A stretch of 64,000 nucleotides of DNA from Jannaschia sp. GRR-S6-38. GTDB taxonomy: Bacteria > Pseudomonadota > Alphaproteobacteria > Rhodobacterales > Rhodobacteraceae. The translations under genes and the position numbers were made by a program. The stretch spans positions 2,687,501 to 2,751,500 of the forward strand of contig NZ_CP122537.1 of assembly GCF_029853695.1 (NCBI RefSeq), in the 5' to 3' direction. The notes beneath the pieces are model-generated. The model was not told where the DNA came from and did not search any database. It saw only the letters and a program-made list of their open reading frames with translations. Numbering within the stretch: the first letter of the stretch is position 1; each line of letters opens with the position of its first letter. Below, piece after piece: positions 56,751 to 64,000 of the stretch.

Positions 56751-57367
56751 CCGTCGTCACCCACCCGCTGGTGCAGCACAAGCTAACGCTGATGCGCGAG
56801 AAGGATACGCCGACCGCCGTGTTCCGCCAGCTCCTGCGCGAGATCAGCCAGCTTCTGGCCTACGAGGTCACGCGCGAGTTGCCGATGGAGATGAAGCGCA
56901 TCGAGACGCCGCTGCAGGCGATGGACGCGCCGGTCCTGGCGGGGCGGAAGCTGGCGCTGGTCTCGATCCTGCGGGCGGGGAACGGCCTTCTGGACGGGAT
57001 CCTCGAACTCGTGCCGTCGGCCCGCGTGGGCTTCGTCGGGCTCTATCGCGACGAGGCGACGCTGCAGCCGGTGCAGTATTACTTCAAGGTGCCCGAGATG
57101 CTGGGCGAGCGGCTGGTGATCGCGGTCGACCCGATGCTGGCGACGGGCAACAGCTCGGCGGCGGCGATCGACCTTCTGAAGGAGGCCGGCGCCACGGATA
57201 TCCGCTTCCTGTGCCTGCTGGCCGCGCCCGAGGGGATCGCGCGGATGAAAGCCGCGCATCCCGACGTGCCGATCGTGACGGCGGCAGTGGACGAGAAGCT
57301 CAACGAGAAGGGCTATATCGTGCCGGGGCTGGGCGACGCGGGCGACCGGATGTTCGGCACCAAATAG
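56738..57367 (+). CDS. upp: Uracil phosphoribosyltransferase
   Basis: 209 aa, uracil + PRPP to UMP. PRPP loop [29 protein letters not shown], and uracil site [18 protein letters not shown]. Last gene of the nucleoside operon; a GC hairpin follows. Confidence 0.95.
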   Translation: MDHLTVVTHPLVQHKLTLMREKDTPTAVFRQLLREISQLLAYEVTRELPMEMKRIETPLQAMDAPVLAGRKLALVSILRAGNGLLDGILELVPSARVGFVGLYRDEATLQPVQYYFKVPEMLGERLVIAVDPMLATGNSSAAAIDLLKEAGATDIRFLCLLAAPEGIARMKAAHPDVPIVTAAVDEKLNEKGYIVPGLGDAGDRMFGTK

Positions 57368-57409
57368 CGCCCGCGCGCCGGCGCCCCGCGCTTGCCAGCC
57401 GCGCGGGCG
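57368..57409 (+). terminator. Hairpin after upp
   Basis: CGCCCGCGCG (57368-57377) pairs perfectly with CGCGCGGGCG (57400-57409); the loop is long and no U-run follows. It begins right after the stop codon. Confidence 0.45.
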
Positions 57410-57446
57410 GCGGGCAGGGTGGGCGCGTTCCTGGGGAGGATCCGCC

Positions 57447-58328
57447 ATGCGTTCGCCGACCACCGCCATCCTGTGTCTCGCCGCGGCGCTGATGCTGACC
57501 CCCGTGGCGGCCGTTGCGCAGACGCGCACGTTGCAGAACACGCAGACGCCGGCCGAATTGCCGCCCGCCGATTTCGAGGGCGCGCAATATGTCGACAGCC
57601 GGGGCTGCGTCTTCATCCGGGCCGGCCTGGGCGGTCAGGTCCGCTGGGTGCCGCGGGTGAACCGCGATCGCAGCGTCGTCTGCGGCCAGACGCCTTCGAT
57701 CCGTGCGGCGGGGGCGGCCCCCGTGGCCGCACCGCCGGTCCAGGCCGCCGAGCCCGTGATCCGGCGCGTGCCCGCCCCGGCGCCCGCCCGCGTCGTCGCC
57801 GCGCCTGCGCCTGTGCGCGCGGCGCCGCCCGTGCGCGCGCAGGCGGCGGTGCGCCCCGCGGCGCCGCGGCCCGTCCCGCAGCCCGTCATTGCCCCGCCCT
57901 CCGGCCGTGCGCTGCCGCCGGGATGCGGCGCCTCGCCTTTGTCGGAGCGCTATCTGCGCGGTGCGCCAGAATGCGCCGCCGCGCTGGCGGCTGCCGGGGG
58001 CGCCGGGCCGGTCGTCGTGACCGCGCCCGCGCAGCCTTCGCCGCTCGCACCGCGGATCGTGGCGGTCACGCCGCCCGCGGGGGCGGTGCGCGTCGATCCG
58101 GCGACGCCCAGCCCGCGCCGCCGCGTCGGGGGCACGGTTGTGGTGCCTGCGGCGACGACGACCTTCGATACCGGCGCGCCGCCGGCGGGGTATAAGCGGG
58201 TGCTGGATGACGGGCGGCTCAATCCCAATCGCGGTCCGCAGACGTTGCAGGGCGACTACCAGACGCAGGCGATCTGGACGAACACGGTGCCGCGGCGGCT
58301 CAAGCGCGTGATCTACGTCACGCGCTAG
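57447..58328 (+). CDS. Conserved secreted Ala/Pro-rich protein
   Basis: 293 aa with signal peptide ([18 protein letters not shown]). Conserved N-terminal module [18 protein letters not shown] ... [15 protein letters not shown] with a Cys pair, a long Ala/Pro/Val linker, a second Cys pair ([18 protein letters not shown]) and the C-terminal [17 protein letters not shown] ... VPRRL. Typical of Rhodobacterales; some relatives carry a SPOR domain, absent here. Possibly peptidoglycan-associated. The stop overlaps the TfoX-C gene end by four bases. Confidence 0.75.
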   Translation: MRSPTTAILCLAAALMLTPVAAVAQTRTLQNTQTPAELPPADFEGAQYVDSRGCVFIRAGLGGQVRWVPRVNRDRSVVCGQTPSIRAAGAAPVAAPPVQAAEPVIRRVPAPAPARVVAAPAPVRAAPPVRAQAAVRPAAPRPVPQPVIAPPSGRALPPGCGASPLSERYLRGAPECAAALAAAGGAGPVVVTAPAQPSPLAPRIVAVTPPAGAVRVDPATPSPRRRVGGTVVVPAATTTFDTGAPPAGYKRVLDDGRLNPNRGPQTLQGDYQTQAIWTNTVPRRLKRVIYVTR

Positions 58329-58690
58329 TCGGGCTCCGACCGGCCGGGATCGCGCGGGTCGGGGTCGATCAGGCCGATTTCGTCGAAGAAGCGGTCGATA
58401 TCGGCACGCGGCGACGGCGTCGCGGCGGCCTTGATGCGGTCGAAGCGCAGACGCAGCGCGGATTTCTCCTCGCCTTTACAATCGTTCCAGGGGCGGCCCT
58501 GCAGCGCCATCTCGATCACGTAGTATGCGATGAAATGCGCGCGGTGGCCGTGGGCCAGCAGGCGCGCATAGGCGGCATCGGTGCCGAGCGCGCGCAACGC
58601 TTCGGCGCTATGGATGTCGGCGCGGGCGAAGGCCTGCTCCATCGCCGGTCCGAGATTCGGAAGGGCCGAGATCGGCGTGGGTCCCGCCAT
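58325..58690 (-). CDS. TfoX C-terminal domain protein
   Basis: 121 aa. [20 protein letters not shown] is the opening of the TfoX_C helix-hairpin-helix fold; [20 protein letters not shown] completes it. Family members include competence regulator TfoX/Sxy, but stand-alone C domains have no proven role. Starts 13 bases after a possible 34-codon ORF. Confidence 0.8.
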   Translation of the reverse strand: MAGPTPISALPNLGPAMEQAFARADIHSAEALRALGTDAAYARLLAHGHRAHFIAYYVIEMALQGRPWNDCKGEEKSALRLRFDRIKAAATPSPRADIDRFFDEIGLIDPDPRDPGRSEPD

Positions 58691-58703
58691 TCCGTGGGTG
58701 GCC

Positions 58704-58808
58704 TCAGATGGAGGCCCAGTCCGTGAAGCGCACGGGCGTGGAGGGCCGGGGCTTGCGCCCGGCGGGGCTCGCGGGGGCGGCGGGCTTGGTGGGGGTCGGG
58801 TGGATCAT
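58704..58808 (-). CDS. Possible 34-codon ORF before the TfoX-C gene
   Basis: ATG at 58808 to TGA 58704-58706, peptide Pro/Lys/Arg-rich, ending PVRFTDWASI. GAAGGTGA precedes the ATG, but its GGTGA lies in a hairpin arm. The spacing to the next gene suggests a leader peptide or small protein; unrecognised. Confidence 0.4.
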   Translation of the reverse strand: MIHPTPTKPAAPASPAGRKPRPSTPVRFTDWASI

Positions 58809-58809
58809 G

Positions 58810-58839
58810 ACAATCACCTTCGGGTGGGAGGGTGATTGT
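58810..58839 (-). promoter_or_regulatory. Hairpin sequestering the ribosome site of the 34-codon ORF
   Basis: ACAATCACC (58810-58818) and GGTGATTGT (58831-58839) form a perfect 9-bp stem over 12 nt. On the minus-strand RNA the second arm to be made (GGUGAUUGU) ends one base before the AUG, so the SD is paired when folded. An RNA-thermometer or ligand-gated switch is possible. Confidence 0.5.
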
Positions 58840-58879
58840 AGCGTTTCATGAAACGGTGCAGCGGGATGGGCGGGATTGC

Positions 58880-58975
58880 GGCGGAAATGCGGCCCCGTCC
58901 AGGGAGGAGGAAGACGGGGCCGCGCCTTTCACGCGATCTGCGAAACCAGGGAGGAGGAGAGGTCCCGCATCTCGT
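58880..58975 (-). ncRNA. Candidate CCUCCUCCC-loop small RNA (CcsR/'cuckoo' type)
   Basis: Two tandem hairpins on the minus strand. The first stem, GCGGGACC with GGUUUCGC (58968-58961 and 58947-58940, two G-U pairs), shows loop UCUCCUCCUCCCU. The second, an 11-bp perfect stem GCGGCCCCGUC/GACGGGGCCGC (58923-58913, 58899-58889), shows loop UUCCUCCUCCCUG and is followed by AUUUCC. CCUCCUCCC loops define the alphaproteobacterial CcsR/cuckoo sRNAs. A TTGACC box (59005-59010) lies upstream at -35 distance. No DUF1127 gene is adjacent, unlike the Rhodobacter sphaeroides locus. Confidence 0.55.
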
Positions 58976-59092
58976 GACTCCGACATTAAGCTGCGCTGCG
59001 GCGTGGTCAATGATGCAGTTGCAGAAATTTCGGCTCCGGGGCCAGAAAGTCATGAAATGTCGCGAAATCGCCCGGGTGGGCAACTTCAGCGA

Positions 59093-59953
59093 TTATCGCG
59101 CTGCCCCCGTTTTGGGCGGCCTTTCCATGTTTTCAGCACGCCGGTCGCCGCGCCGCTTCCACCCCAGCGCGAGCAGGAAAAGCCCCGTCAGGACGACCAC
59201 GATCGAGGCCGCCGGCGCGGTGTCGAGCGCGATCGAGAGGTAGAGCCCGGCGACCGCCGAAAGGCAGGCCACGCCGGTTGAGACGAGGAGCATCGCCCCG
59301 AAGCTGCGCGCGAGCAGGAAGCCGATCGCGCCGGGCGTGACCAGCAGCGCAATGACGAGGATGATGCCCACCGCGCCCAGTGCCGCCACGACCGCGGCCG
59401 AGATCATTGCGAGCAGGCCGTTCTGCAGCCAGCCCACGCGCAAGCCCGCGGCGCGGGCCTGCGTGGCGTCGAAGGCGTGGAGCAGGAAATCCCGCCAGCG
59501 CAGCGCCATGACGGTGGTGATCAGCGCGGCGATGATCCCGGCGGTCCAGAGCTCGGTCCGGTCCACGCCCAGCAGGTTGCCGAAGAGGATGTGGTCGAGA
59601 TGCACGTCCGATTCGACCCAGGTCACCAGCACCAGCCCCAGCGCGAACATGCCCGCGAAGACCACGCCCATCAGCGTGTCGCGTTTGATCCGCGAGCGGG
59701 TGTCGAGCCAGCCGGTCAGCAGGGCCGACCCCATGCCCGCCACGAAGGCCCCGGCGATCAGCGGCAGGCCCACCACATAGGCCACGACCACGCCCGGCAG
59801 GACCGCGTGGCTGATGGCGTCGCCGATCAGGCTCCAGCCCTTGAGGACGAGGAAGGCCGAAAGCAGCCCGCAGGGCAGCGCGACCAGCAGCGCGGCCAGC
59901 ATGGCGTCGCGCAGGAAGGGCAGCTGAAAGGGCAGGAGGATCGTGTCGATCAC
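59093..59953 (-). CDS. sitD: Manganese/iron ABC transporter permease (SitD-type)
   Basis: 286 aa, about eight helices of the ABC-3 (ZnuB/SitC/D) family: LKGWSLIGDAISHAVLPGVV is the conserved cytoplasmic helix, and VVAALGAVGIILVIALLVTPGAIGFLLAR the core. GTG start inside the sitC stop (GTGA). Pairs with SitC. The metal is inferred from the whole cluster. Confidence 0.9.
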   Translation of the reverse strand: MIDTILLPFQLPFLRDAMLAALLVALPCGLLSAFLVLKGWSLIGDAISHAVLPGVVVAYVVGLPLIAGAFVAGMGSALLTGWLDTRSRIKRDTLMGVVFAGMFALGLVLVTWVESDVHLDHILFGNLLGVDRTELWTAGIIAALITTVMALRWRDFLLHAFDATQARAAGLRVGWLQNGLLAMISAAVVAALGAVGIILVIALLVTPGAIGFLLARSFGAMLLVSTGVACLSAVAGLYLSIALDTAPAASIVVVLTGLFLLALGWKRRGDRRAENMERPPKTGAAR

Positions 59954-60789
59954 GCGCGCGTCCTCCGCCGCTGGGCGAGTTGGCCGTGGACGGGCGCGAA
60001 GACGAAGGCCGCCGCGAAGGCCAACGTCTGCAGCACCACGATCACGCCGCCCGTGGCGCCGTCGATGAAGTAGCTCAGATAGGCCCCCAGCGCGCAGGAC
60101 AGCACGCCCACGGCGACCGCGAGCACCAGGAGCGTGCCGAAGCGGTCGGTCAGAAGATAGGCCGTGGCGCCGGGCGTCACGACCATGGCGACCACGAGGA
60201 AGGCGCCGACGGTCTGCATCGCCGCCACCGCGCAGGCCGAGAGCAGCGCGAAGAGCACCGCCTTCCAGAAGCGCGGGTTCAGCCCGATGGCGCGGGCATG
60301 CGCCTCGTCGAAGAAGACCACCACGAGGTCGCGCCATTTCAGCAGAAGGACGGTCAGCGTCACGACCGAGATCAGCACCACCTGCGCCGTGTCGTAGGGC
60401 GTGATTGCCAGAATATTGCCCAGCACGATGGTCTGCAGGTCGACCGAGGCGGGCGAGAGTGACGCCATGAAGAGGCCCAGGCCGAAGAAGCCGGTGAAGA
60501 TCACCCCGATGATCGTGTCGGTCTTGAGCCCCGAGCGTTCGGTCAGCAGAAGCATCGCCGCCGCCGCGAGCCCGCCCGACAGGAAGGCGCCCAGCGCGAA
60601 GGGCAGGCCCAGCATGTAGGCGCCGGCCACGCCTGGCACGACCGAATGGGACAGCGCGTCGCCGATCAGGCTCCAGCCCTTCAGCATCAGATAGGCCGAC
60701 AGGAAGGCGCAGGTCCCGCCGACCAGCGCCGAGACCCAGATCGCGTTGACCATGTAGCCGTAGGCGAAAGGCTCCAGCAGCGCGCTCAT
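59950..60789 (-). CDS. sitC: Manganese/iron ABC transporter permease (SitC-type)
   Basis: 279 aa. LKGWSLIGDALSHSVVPGVAGAYMLGLP (helix shared with SitD), LKTDTIIGVIFTGFFGLGLF, and VGAFLVVAMVVTPGATAYLL. Two different permeases instead of one homodimer is the Sit/YfeCD arrangement, which favours Mn/Fe over Zn. Starts 12 bases after sitB. Confidence 0.9.
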   Translation of the reverse strand: MSALLEPFAYGYMVNAIWVSALVGGTCAFLSAYLMLKGWSLIGDALSHSVVPGVAGAYMLGLPFALGAFLSGGLAAAAMLLLTERSGLKTDTIIGVIFTGFFGLGLFMASLSPASVDLQTIVLGNILAITPYDTAQVVLISVVTLTVLLLKWRDLVVVFFDEAHARAIGLNPRFWKAVLFALLSACAVAAMQTVGAFLVVAMVVTPGATAYLLTDRFGTLLVLAVAVGVLSCALGAYLSYFIDGATGGVIVVLQTLAFAAAFVFAPVHGQLAQRRRTRA

Positions 60790-60801
60790 GGCCCGGATGT
60801 C

Positions 60802-61722
60802 TCAGTCATCCTGGTCGCCGTAGATGACGAAGGGCCGCTCGTCATCGGTCAGGACGGTCACGCGGCGCGTGTCCTCGTCCTCGTGCAGCTCCTCGCCGCC
60901 GAGATCGTAGCGGCGCAGCACGCCGCCGAAGGCGCGGCGCAGGTTCTCGTGGGTGAAGATCTCGTCGGTGGGCCCATAGGCCAGCACGGTGCCCTTCACG
61001 AAGACGGTCCGGTCGCAGAATTGCGGGACGCTGCCGAGATTGTGGGTGGAGACCAGCATCACCCGGCCCTCGTCGCGCATCTCGCCCAGCAGGCGGACGA
61101 TGGCGTCCTCGGTCTTCACGTCCACGCCGGTGAAGGGCTCGTCGAGCAGGATGACGCGGCCGTCCTGCGCCAGCGCGCGGGCGAGGAAGACGCGCTTCTT
61201 CTGGCCGCCGGAAAGCTGACCGATCTGGCGGTCGGCATATTCGGTCATGTCGAGGCGCGCCAGTGCGGCGTCCACGGCGGCGTTGTCCGCGGGGGAGGGG
61301 CGGCGCAGGAAGCCCATATGGCCGTAGCGGCCCATCATCACCACGTCGCGCACGAGCACGGGAAAGGACCAGTCGACCTCTTCGGCCTGCGGGACATATG
61401 CCACGAGGTTGCGGCGCAGCGCCTCGGCCACGGGCAGGCCCAGCAGGGTGACCGAGCCGGCGCGCGCGGGCAGAAAGCCCATCAACGCCTTGAAAAGCGT
61501 GGATTTGCCCGCGCCGTTGACGCCGACGAGACCCGCGATGGTTCCGGTCGGCAGCCGGAAGGTCGCGTCGCGCAGCGCGACCACGCCGCCCGGATAGCTG
61601 ACGGTCAGCCCCTCGGCGTCGATGCCCGCGCCTTCGGCCTCGGGGGCGATCCCCGCGGGGCCGCCGGGGCGGGCGGTGTCGGGATGGGTCGCATCGGGGC
61701 GGCCGGTGTCGAGCGCGATCAT
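60802..61722 (-). CDS. sitB: Manganese/iron ABC transporter ATPase (SitB-type)
   Basis: 306 aa. Walker A GVNGAGKS (67-74), Q-loop [14 protein letters not shown], signature [15 protein letters not shown], Walker [13 protein letters not shown] and switch [12 protein letters not shown]. The N-terminal 35 residues are a disordered Pro/Ala/Asp tail. The ATG overlaps the sitA stop. Confidence 0.93.
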   Translation of the reverse strand: MIALDTGRPDATHPDTARPGGPAGIAPEAEGAGIDAEGLTVSYPGGVVALRDATFRLPTGTIAGLVGVNGAGKSTLFKALMGFLPARAGSVTLLGLPVAEALRRNLVAYVPQAEEVDWSFPVLVRDVVMMGRYGHMGFLRRPSPADNAAVDAALARLDMTEYADRQIGQLSGGQKKRVFLARALAQDGRVILLDEPFTGVDVKTEDAIVRLLGEMRDEGRVMLVSTHNLGSVPQFCDRTVFVKGTVLAYGPTDEIFTHENLRRAFGGVLRRYDLGGEELHEDEDTRRVTVLTDDERPFVIYGDQDD

Positions 61723-62600
61723 TCGCTCAGGCCTTGCAGGATCGTCTCGGAGGTGACGCGCAGCAGGTCGAGATAGGTCGGCACCGGGCCGTCCGCATCC
61801 GACAGGCTGTCGACATAGAGCGCGCCGCCATAGCGCGCGCCGGTCTCGCGGGCGACCTGTTGGGCGGGGTCGGCCGAGACGGTCGATTCCGAGAAGACGA
61901 CCGGGATGTCGTTCTCCCGCACCGCGTCGATCACCGCGCGGACCTGCTGCGGCGTGCCCTGCTGGTCGGCATTGATCGGCCAGAGATAGAGCTCCTTCAG
62001 GTCGTAGTCGCGCGCCAGGTAGCTGAACGCGCCTTCCGACGACACCAGCCAGCGCCGGTCCTCGGGCAGGGCGCGGATGGCGTCGCGCAGGGGGGCGATG
62101 GTGGCGGTGATCCGGTCCTTGTAGGCGGCGGCATTGGCCGCGTAGGTCGCGGCGTTGTCGGGATCCTGCTCTGACAGCGCCGCGGCGATGTTGTCGACAT
62201 AGAGGAGCGCCGGTTCCAGACCCATCCAGCCATGCGGGTTCGGCTTGCCGGTATAGGGCCCCTGGCTGATGCCCAGCGGCTCGATGCCGTCGGAGACGAC
62301 GGCCTGCGGGATCTCGCCCAGGTTGCGGAAGAACTGCTCGAACCAGAGCTCGAGGTTCAGACCGTTCCACAGGATCAGGTCGGCGTCGCGGGCGCGGATG
62401 ATGTCTTGCGGCGTGGGCTGGTAGCCGTGGATCTCGGCCCCCGGCTTGGTGATCGAGACCACATCGGCCGCGTCGCCCGCGACGTTGCGGGCCATGTCGG
62501 CGATGACGGTGAAGGTGGTGGCGACCTTCAGGCGATCCGTCTGCGCGGCGGCGGGCAGGGCGAGAGACAGGGCCAAGGCCAGGGTCGTCAGGAAACGCAT
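61719..62600 (-). CDS. sitA: Metal ABC transporter substrate-binding protein (SitA-type)
   Basis: 293 aa cluster A-I solute-binding protein; signal [14 protein letters not shown]. Metal ligands are expected at His in [13 protein letters not shown] and [13 protein letters not shown], Glu in [13 protein letters not shown], and Asp near [13 protein letters not shown], the H-H-E-D set of Mn/Zn binders. No His-rich loop, so Mn/Fe is preferred to Zn. Start 62600 follows CGGAG. A Fur/Mur-type box lies 34 bases upstream. Confidence 0.9.
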   Translation of the reverse strand: MRFLTTLALALSLALPAAAQTDRLKVATTFTVIADMARNVAGDAADVVSITKPGAEIHGYQPTPQDIIRARDADLILWNGLNLELWFEQFFRNLGEIPQAVVSDGIEPLGISQGPYTGKPNPHGWMGLEPALLYVDNIAAALSEQDPDNAATYAANAAAYKDRITATIAPLRDAIRALPEDRRWLVSSEGAFSYLARDYDLKELYLWPINADQQGTPQQVRAVIDAVRENDIPVVFSESTVSADPAQQVARETGARYGGALYVDSLSDADGPVPTYLDLLRVTSETILQGLSE

Positions 62601-62633
62601 CGTGGCTCCGGTATTTCGGTGAAGGTACTAGAA

Positions 62634-62648
62634 TGAGAATTATTCGCA
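62634..62648 (-). promoter_or_regulatory. Fur/Mur-type operator upstream of sitA
   Basis: 7-1-7 repeat TGAGAAT-T-ATTCGCA with one mismatch to perfect symmetry, in AGAATGAGAATTATTCGCAA, the Fur-box pattern. Located between the likely promoter and sitA, fitting repression by Mn-bound Mur or Fe-bound Fur. Confidence 0.7.
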
Positions 62649-62803
62649 ACTGAGGCGAGTTCAAGGGCGGCCGGCAGAGTTCCGGTCCCGGCGCCGGGCG
62701 GACCGGGGGTCGCGGGGCGGGGATTCGGGACACCGGCGTGATGGACCCGCGCCCCGGTTGGGGGCGTGGGCAGGGACGCGCTAGGCCGGCCGCTGAGCGC
62801 GGA

Positions 62804-64000
62804 TCACTCGGCCGCGCGCAGCGGGGGCTGCGGTCGGCCGCGGTCGGGCGTGTCGGCATCCTCGGGCAGGACGACGGGGCGCGGGGCCTCTTGCGCGGGG
62901 ACGAGCGCGCCGTCCCCCTCCGCGTCGGCCCAGAGCAGGGTCGGCGCGCGGACGCGGCGGGCCTCGCGGCGCAGCGCCCAGTCCTCGGCGGCCCGGTGGC
63001 CGCGGCCGAAGCCCAGGCGACCCAGAAGCCGGCCCAGCCCGCGGGCATAGACGGCGACCCAGACCCGGGCGGCCAGCATCGCCGGCGTGAACAGAAGCGT
63101 CAGCACCGTCGCAATGCCCAAGCCCCAGACAACCGCGGTCGCAAGCTGGATCCACCACAAGGCGGTGGGCGAGCCGATCGAATAGCCGCCGCCGATGAAG
63201 TTGAGCGACAGGCCGAACATCATCGGTGCGAGGCCTGCCATCGTGGTCAGCGTCGTCAGCAGCACCGGGCGGATCCGGTCCTCGGCGGTGCGGGTGATCG
63301 CCTCGATCCGCGGCATGTAGCGGGAGTATTCCTGGTAGGTGTCGATCAACACGATGTTGTTGTTCACCACGATCCCCGCCAGCGCGACGATGCCGGTGCC
63401 GGTCATGATGATCGAGAAGGGCTGGCCCATGACCAGCATGCCGATCAGCACGCCCGTGGTGGAGAGGACCACGGCCAGCAGCACCAGCACCGAGTTGTAG
63501 ATCGAGTTGAACTGCGCCAGCAGGATCACGAACATCAGGCCCAGCGCGCCGATGAAGGCCTGGCCCAGGAAGGCCTGGCTCTCGGCCTGTTCTTCCTGGT
63601 CGCCGGTCCATTCCCAGCTCACGGATTCGGGCAGGATGCCGCCCGCTTCCAGCGCCTCGGTCAGGACGCCGATGCGTTCGTTGGCGGTGACCGGGATCGC
63701 GGTCAGATCGGAGCCCTCGGCCTCGGCCTCGGGGACCACGGCCTGCGTGACGCCGTCCGCGTCCACCAGCTTGACCATGCCGGGGGCCACGTCGGCCTTG
63801 ACGTCGAAGAAGCGCGTGCCATCGCTGCGGTCGATCTGCGCGAGCTGCGGGACCGGCTGGCGGGTGATGAAATTCGCCAGCGGCACCAGCCCGTCGGCGG
63901 TGCGGACCTTGAGGTTGTCGAGCGTCGACAGGACGCGGTCCTCCTCGGGCAGGCGGACGCGGATCTCGATCTCCTCGTCGGAGGAGGGGACGCGCATCGT
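62804..64000 (-). CDS. RND family efflux transporter, C-terminal part (5'-truncated)
   Basis: The frame is open from the window end to TGA at 62804. It carries the second half of an RND pump: [22 protein letters not shown] block [53 protein letters not shown] [20 protein letters not shown] and LLFTPAMLA. The C-terminal tail is basic then acidic. Substrate unknown; the HAE family of drug/metal exporters is likely. Confidence 0.9.
   Translation of the reverse strand, partial: TMRVPSSDEEIEIRVRLPEEDRVLSTLDNLKVRTADGLVPLANFITRQPVPQLAQIDRSDGTRFFDVKADVAPGMVKLVDADGVTQAVVPEAEAEGSDLTAIPVTANERIGVLTEALEAGGILPESVSWEWTGDQEEQAESQAFLGQAFIGALGLMFVILLAQFNSIYNSVLVLLAVVLSTTGVLIGMLVMGQPFSIIMTGTGIVALAGIVVNNNIVLIDTYQEYSRYMPRIEAITRTAEDRIRPVLLTTLTTMAGLAPMMFGLSLNFIGGGYSIGSPTALWWIQLATAVVWGLGIATVLTLLFTPAMLAARVWVAVYARGLGRLLGRLGFGRGHRAAEDWALRREARRVRAPTLLWADAEGDGALVPAQEAPRPVVLPEDADTPDRGRPQPPLRAAE

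Overview
The window is GC-rich chromosomal DNA of an alphaproteobacterium, most likely a member of the Rhodobacteraceae/Paracoccaceae. The grounds are the cysG-DUF2849-cysI-cysH-DUF934-fpr [19 protein letters not shown] order, a split D/F/substrate/B/C dipeptide ABC operon, a SitABCD metal importer under a Fur/Mur-type box, an IF-3 gene with a rare start codon, and the codon bias (almost every third position is G or C). No tRNA, rRNA, CRISPR array or transposase gene was seen. Both ends cut genes: the 5' end lies inside a coxS-type gene and the 3' end inside an RND efflux pump gene.

Layout: 1-4192 carries a form II CODH-type molybdenum hydroxylase (S, then a MAPEG-family gene, then L and M). 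4225-6161 holds a lipocalin-like gene divergent from an ArsR regulator and an ArsP-type permease. 6447-8852 has infC, an Ala/Glu repeat protein and an RraA-like gene. 8874-14891 is the [19 protein letters not shown] operon with a divergent Lrp regulator. 15009-20357 holds an XRE-TPR repeat protein, small conserved genes, a SixA-like phosphatase, an Fe-S protein and moaA (molybdopterin, useful to the Mo enzyme). 20477-23468 has an SDR, a lipoprotein and an acyl-CoA ligase.

23469-29898 is the most unusual stretch. It encodes a curlin-like small secreted protein, a CsgG-family export lipoprotein broken by a one-base shift in a G8 tract, a small secreted protein, two large secreted repeat proteins built on Q-x-G-x-N and Q-x-A-x-N motifs, and a CsgD/LuxR-like regulator behind a 590-bp regulatory region full of palindromes. 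I read it as a divergent functional-amyloid (curli-like) system.

29947-39528 covers two M20 peptidases, an MscS channel and a peptide ABC importer. 39550-41336 has an outer-membrane barrel and a Gly/Gln-rich secreted protein with an in-frame TAG. 41454-43296 encodes a three-subunit cobalt nitrile hydratase/thiocyanate hydrolase-like enzyme with a split beta subunit, beside a TIGR01244-type gene. 43379-52722 holds TrkH, PrpE, a hybrid kinase, a hydrolase-OsmC fusion, GltX and a Tat-type MBL protein. 52890-57367 is a tightly coupled nucleoside-salvage operon (cdd, deoA, deoB, add, upp). 58325-62600 contains a TfoX-C gene behind a tiny ORF with a sequestered ribosome site, a candidate CCUCCUCCC-loop ('cuckoo'/CcsR-type) small RNA, and sitABCD. 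RND efflux follows to the edge.

All functions are inferred from residues read in translation; no database search was run.
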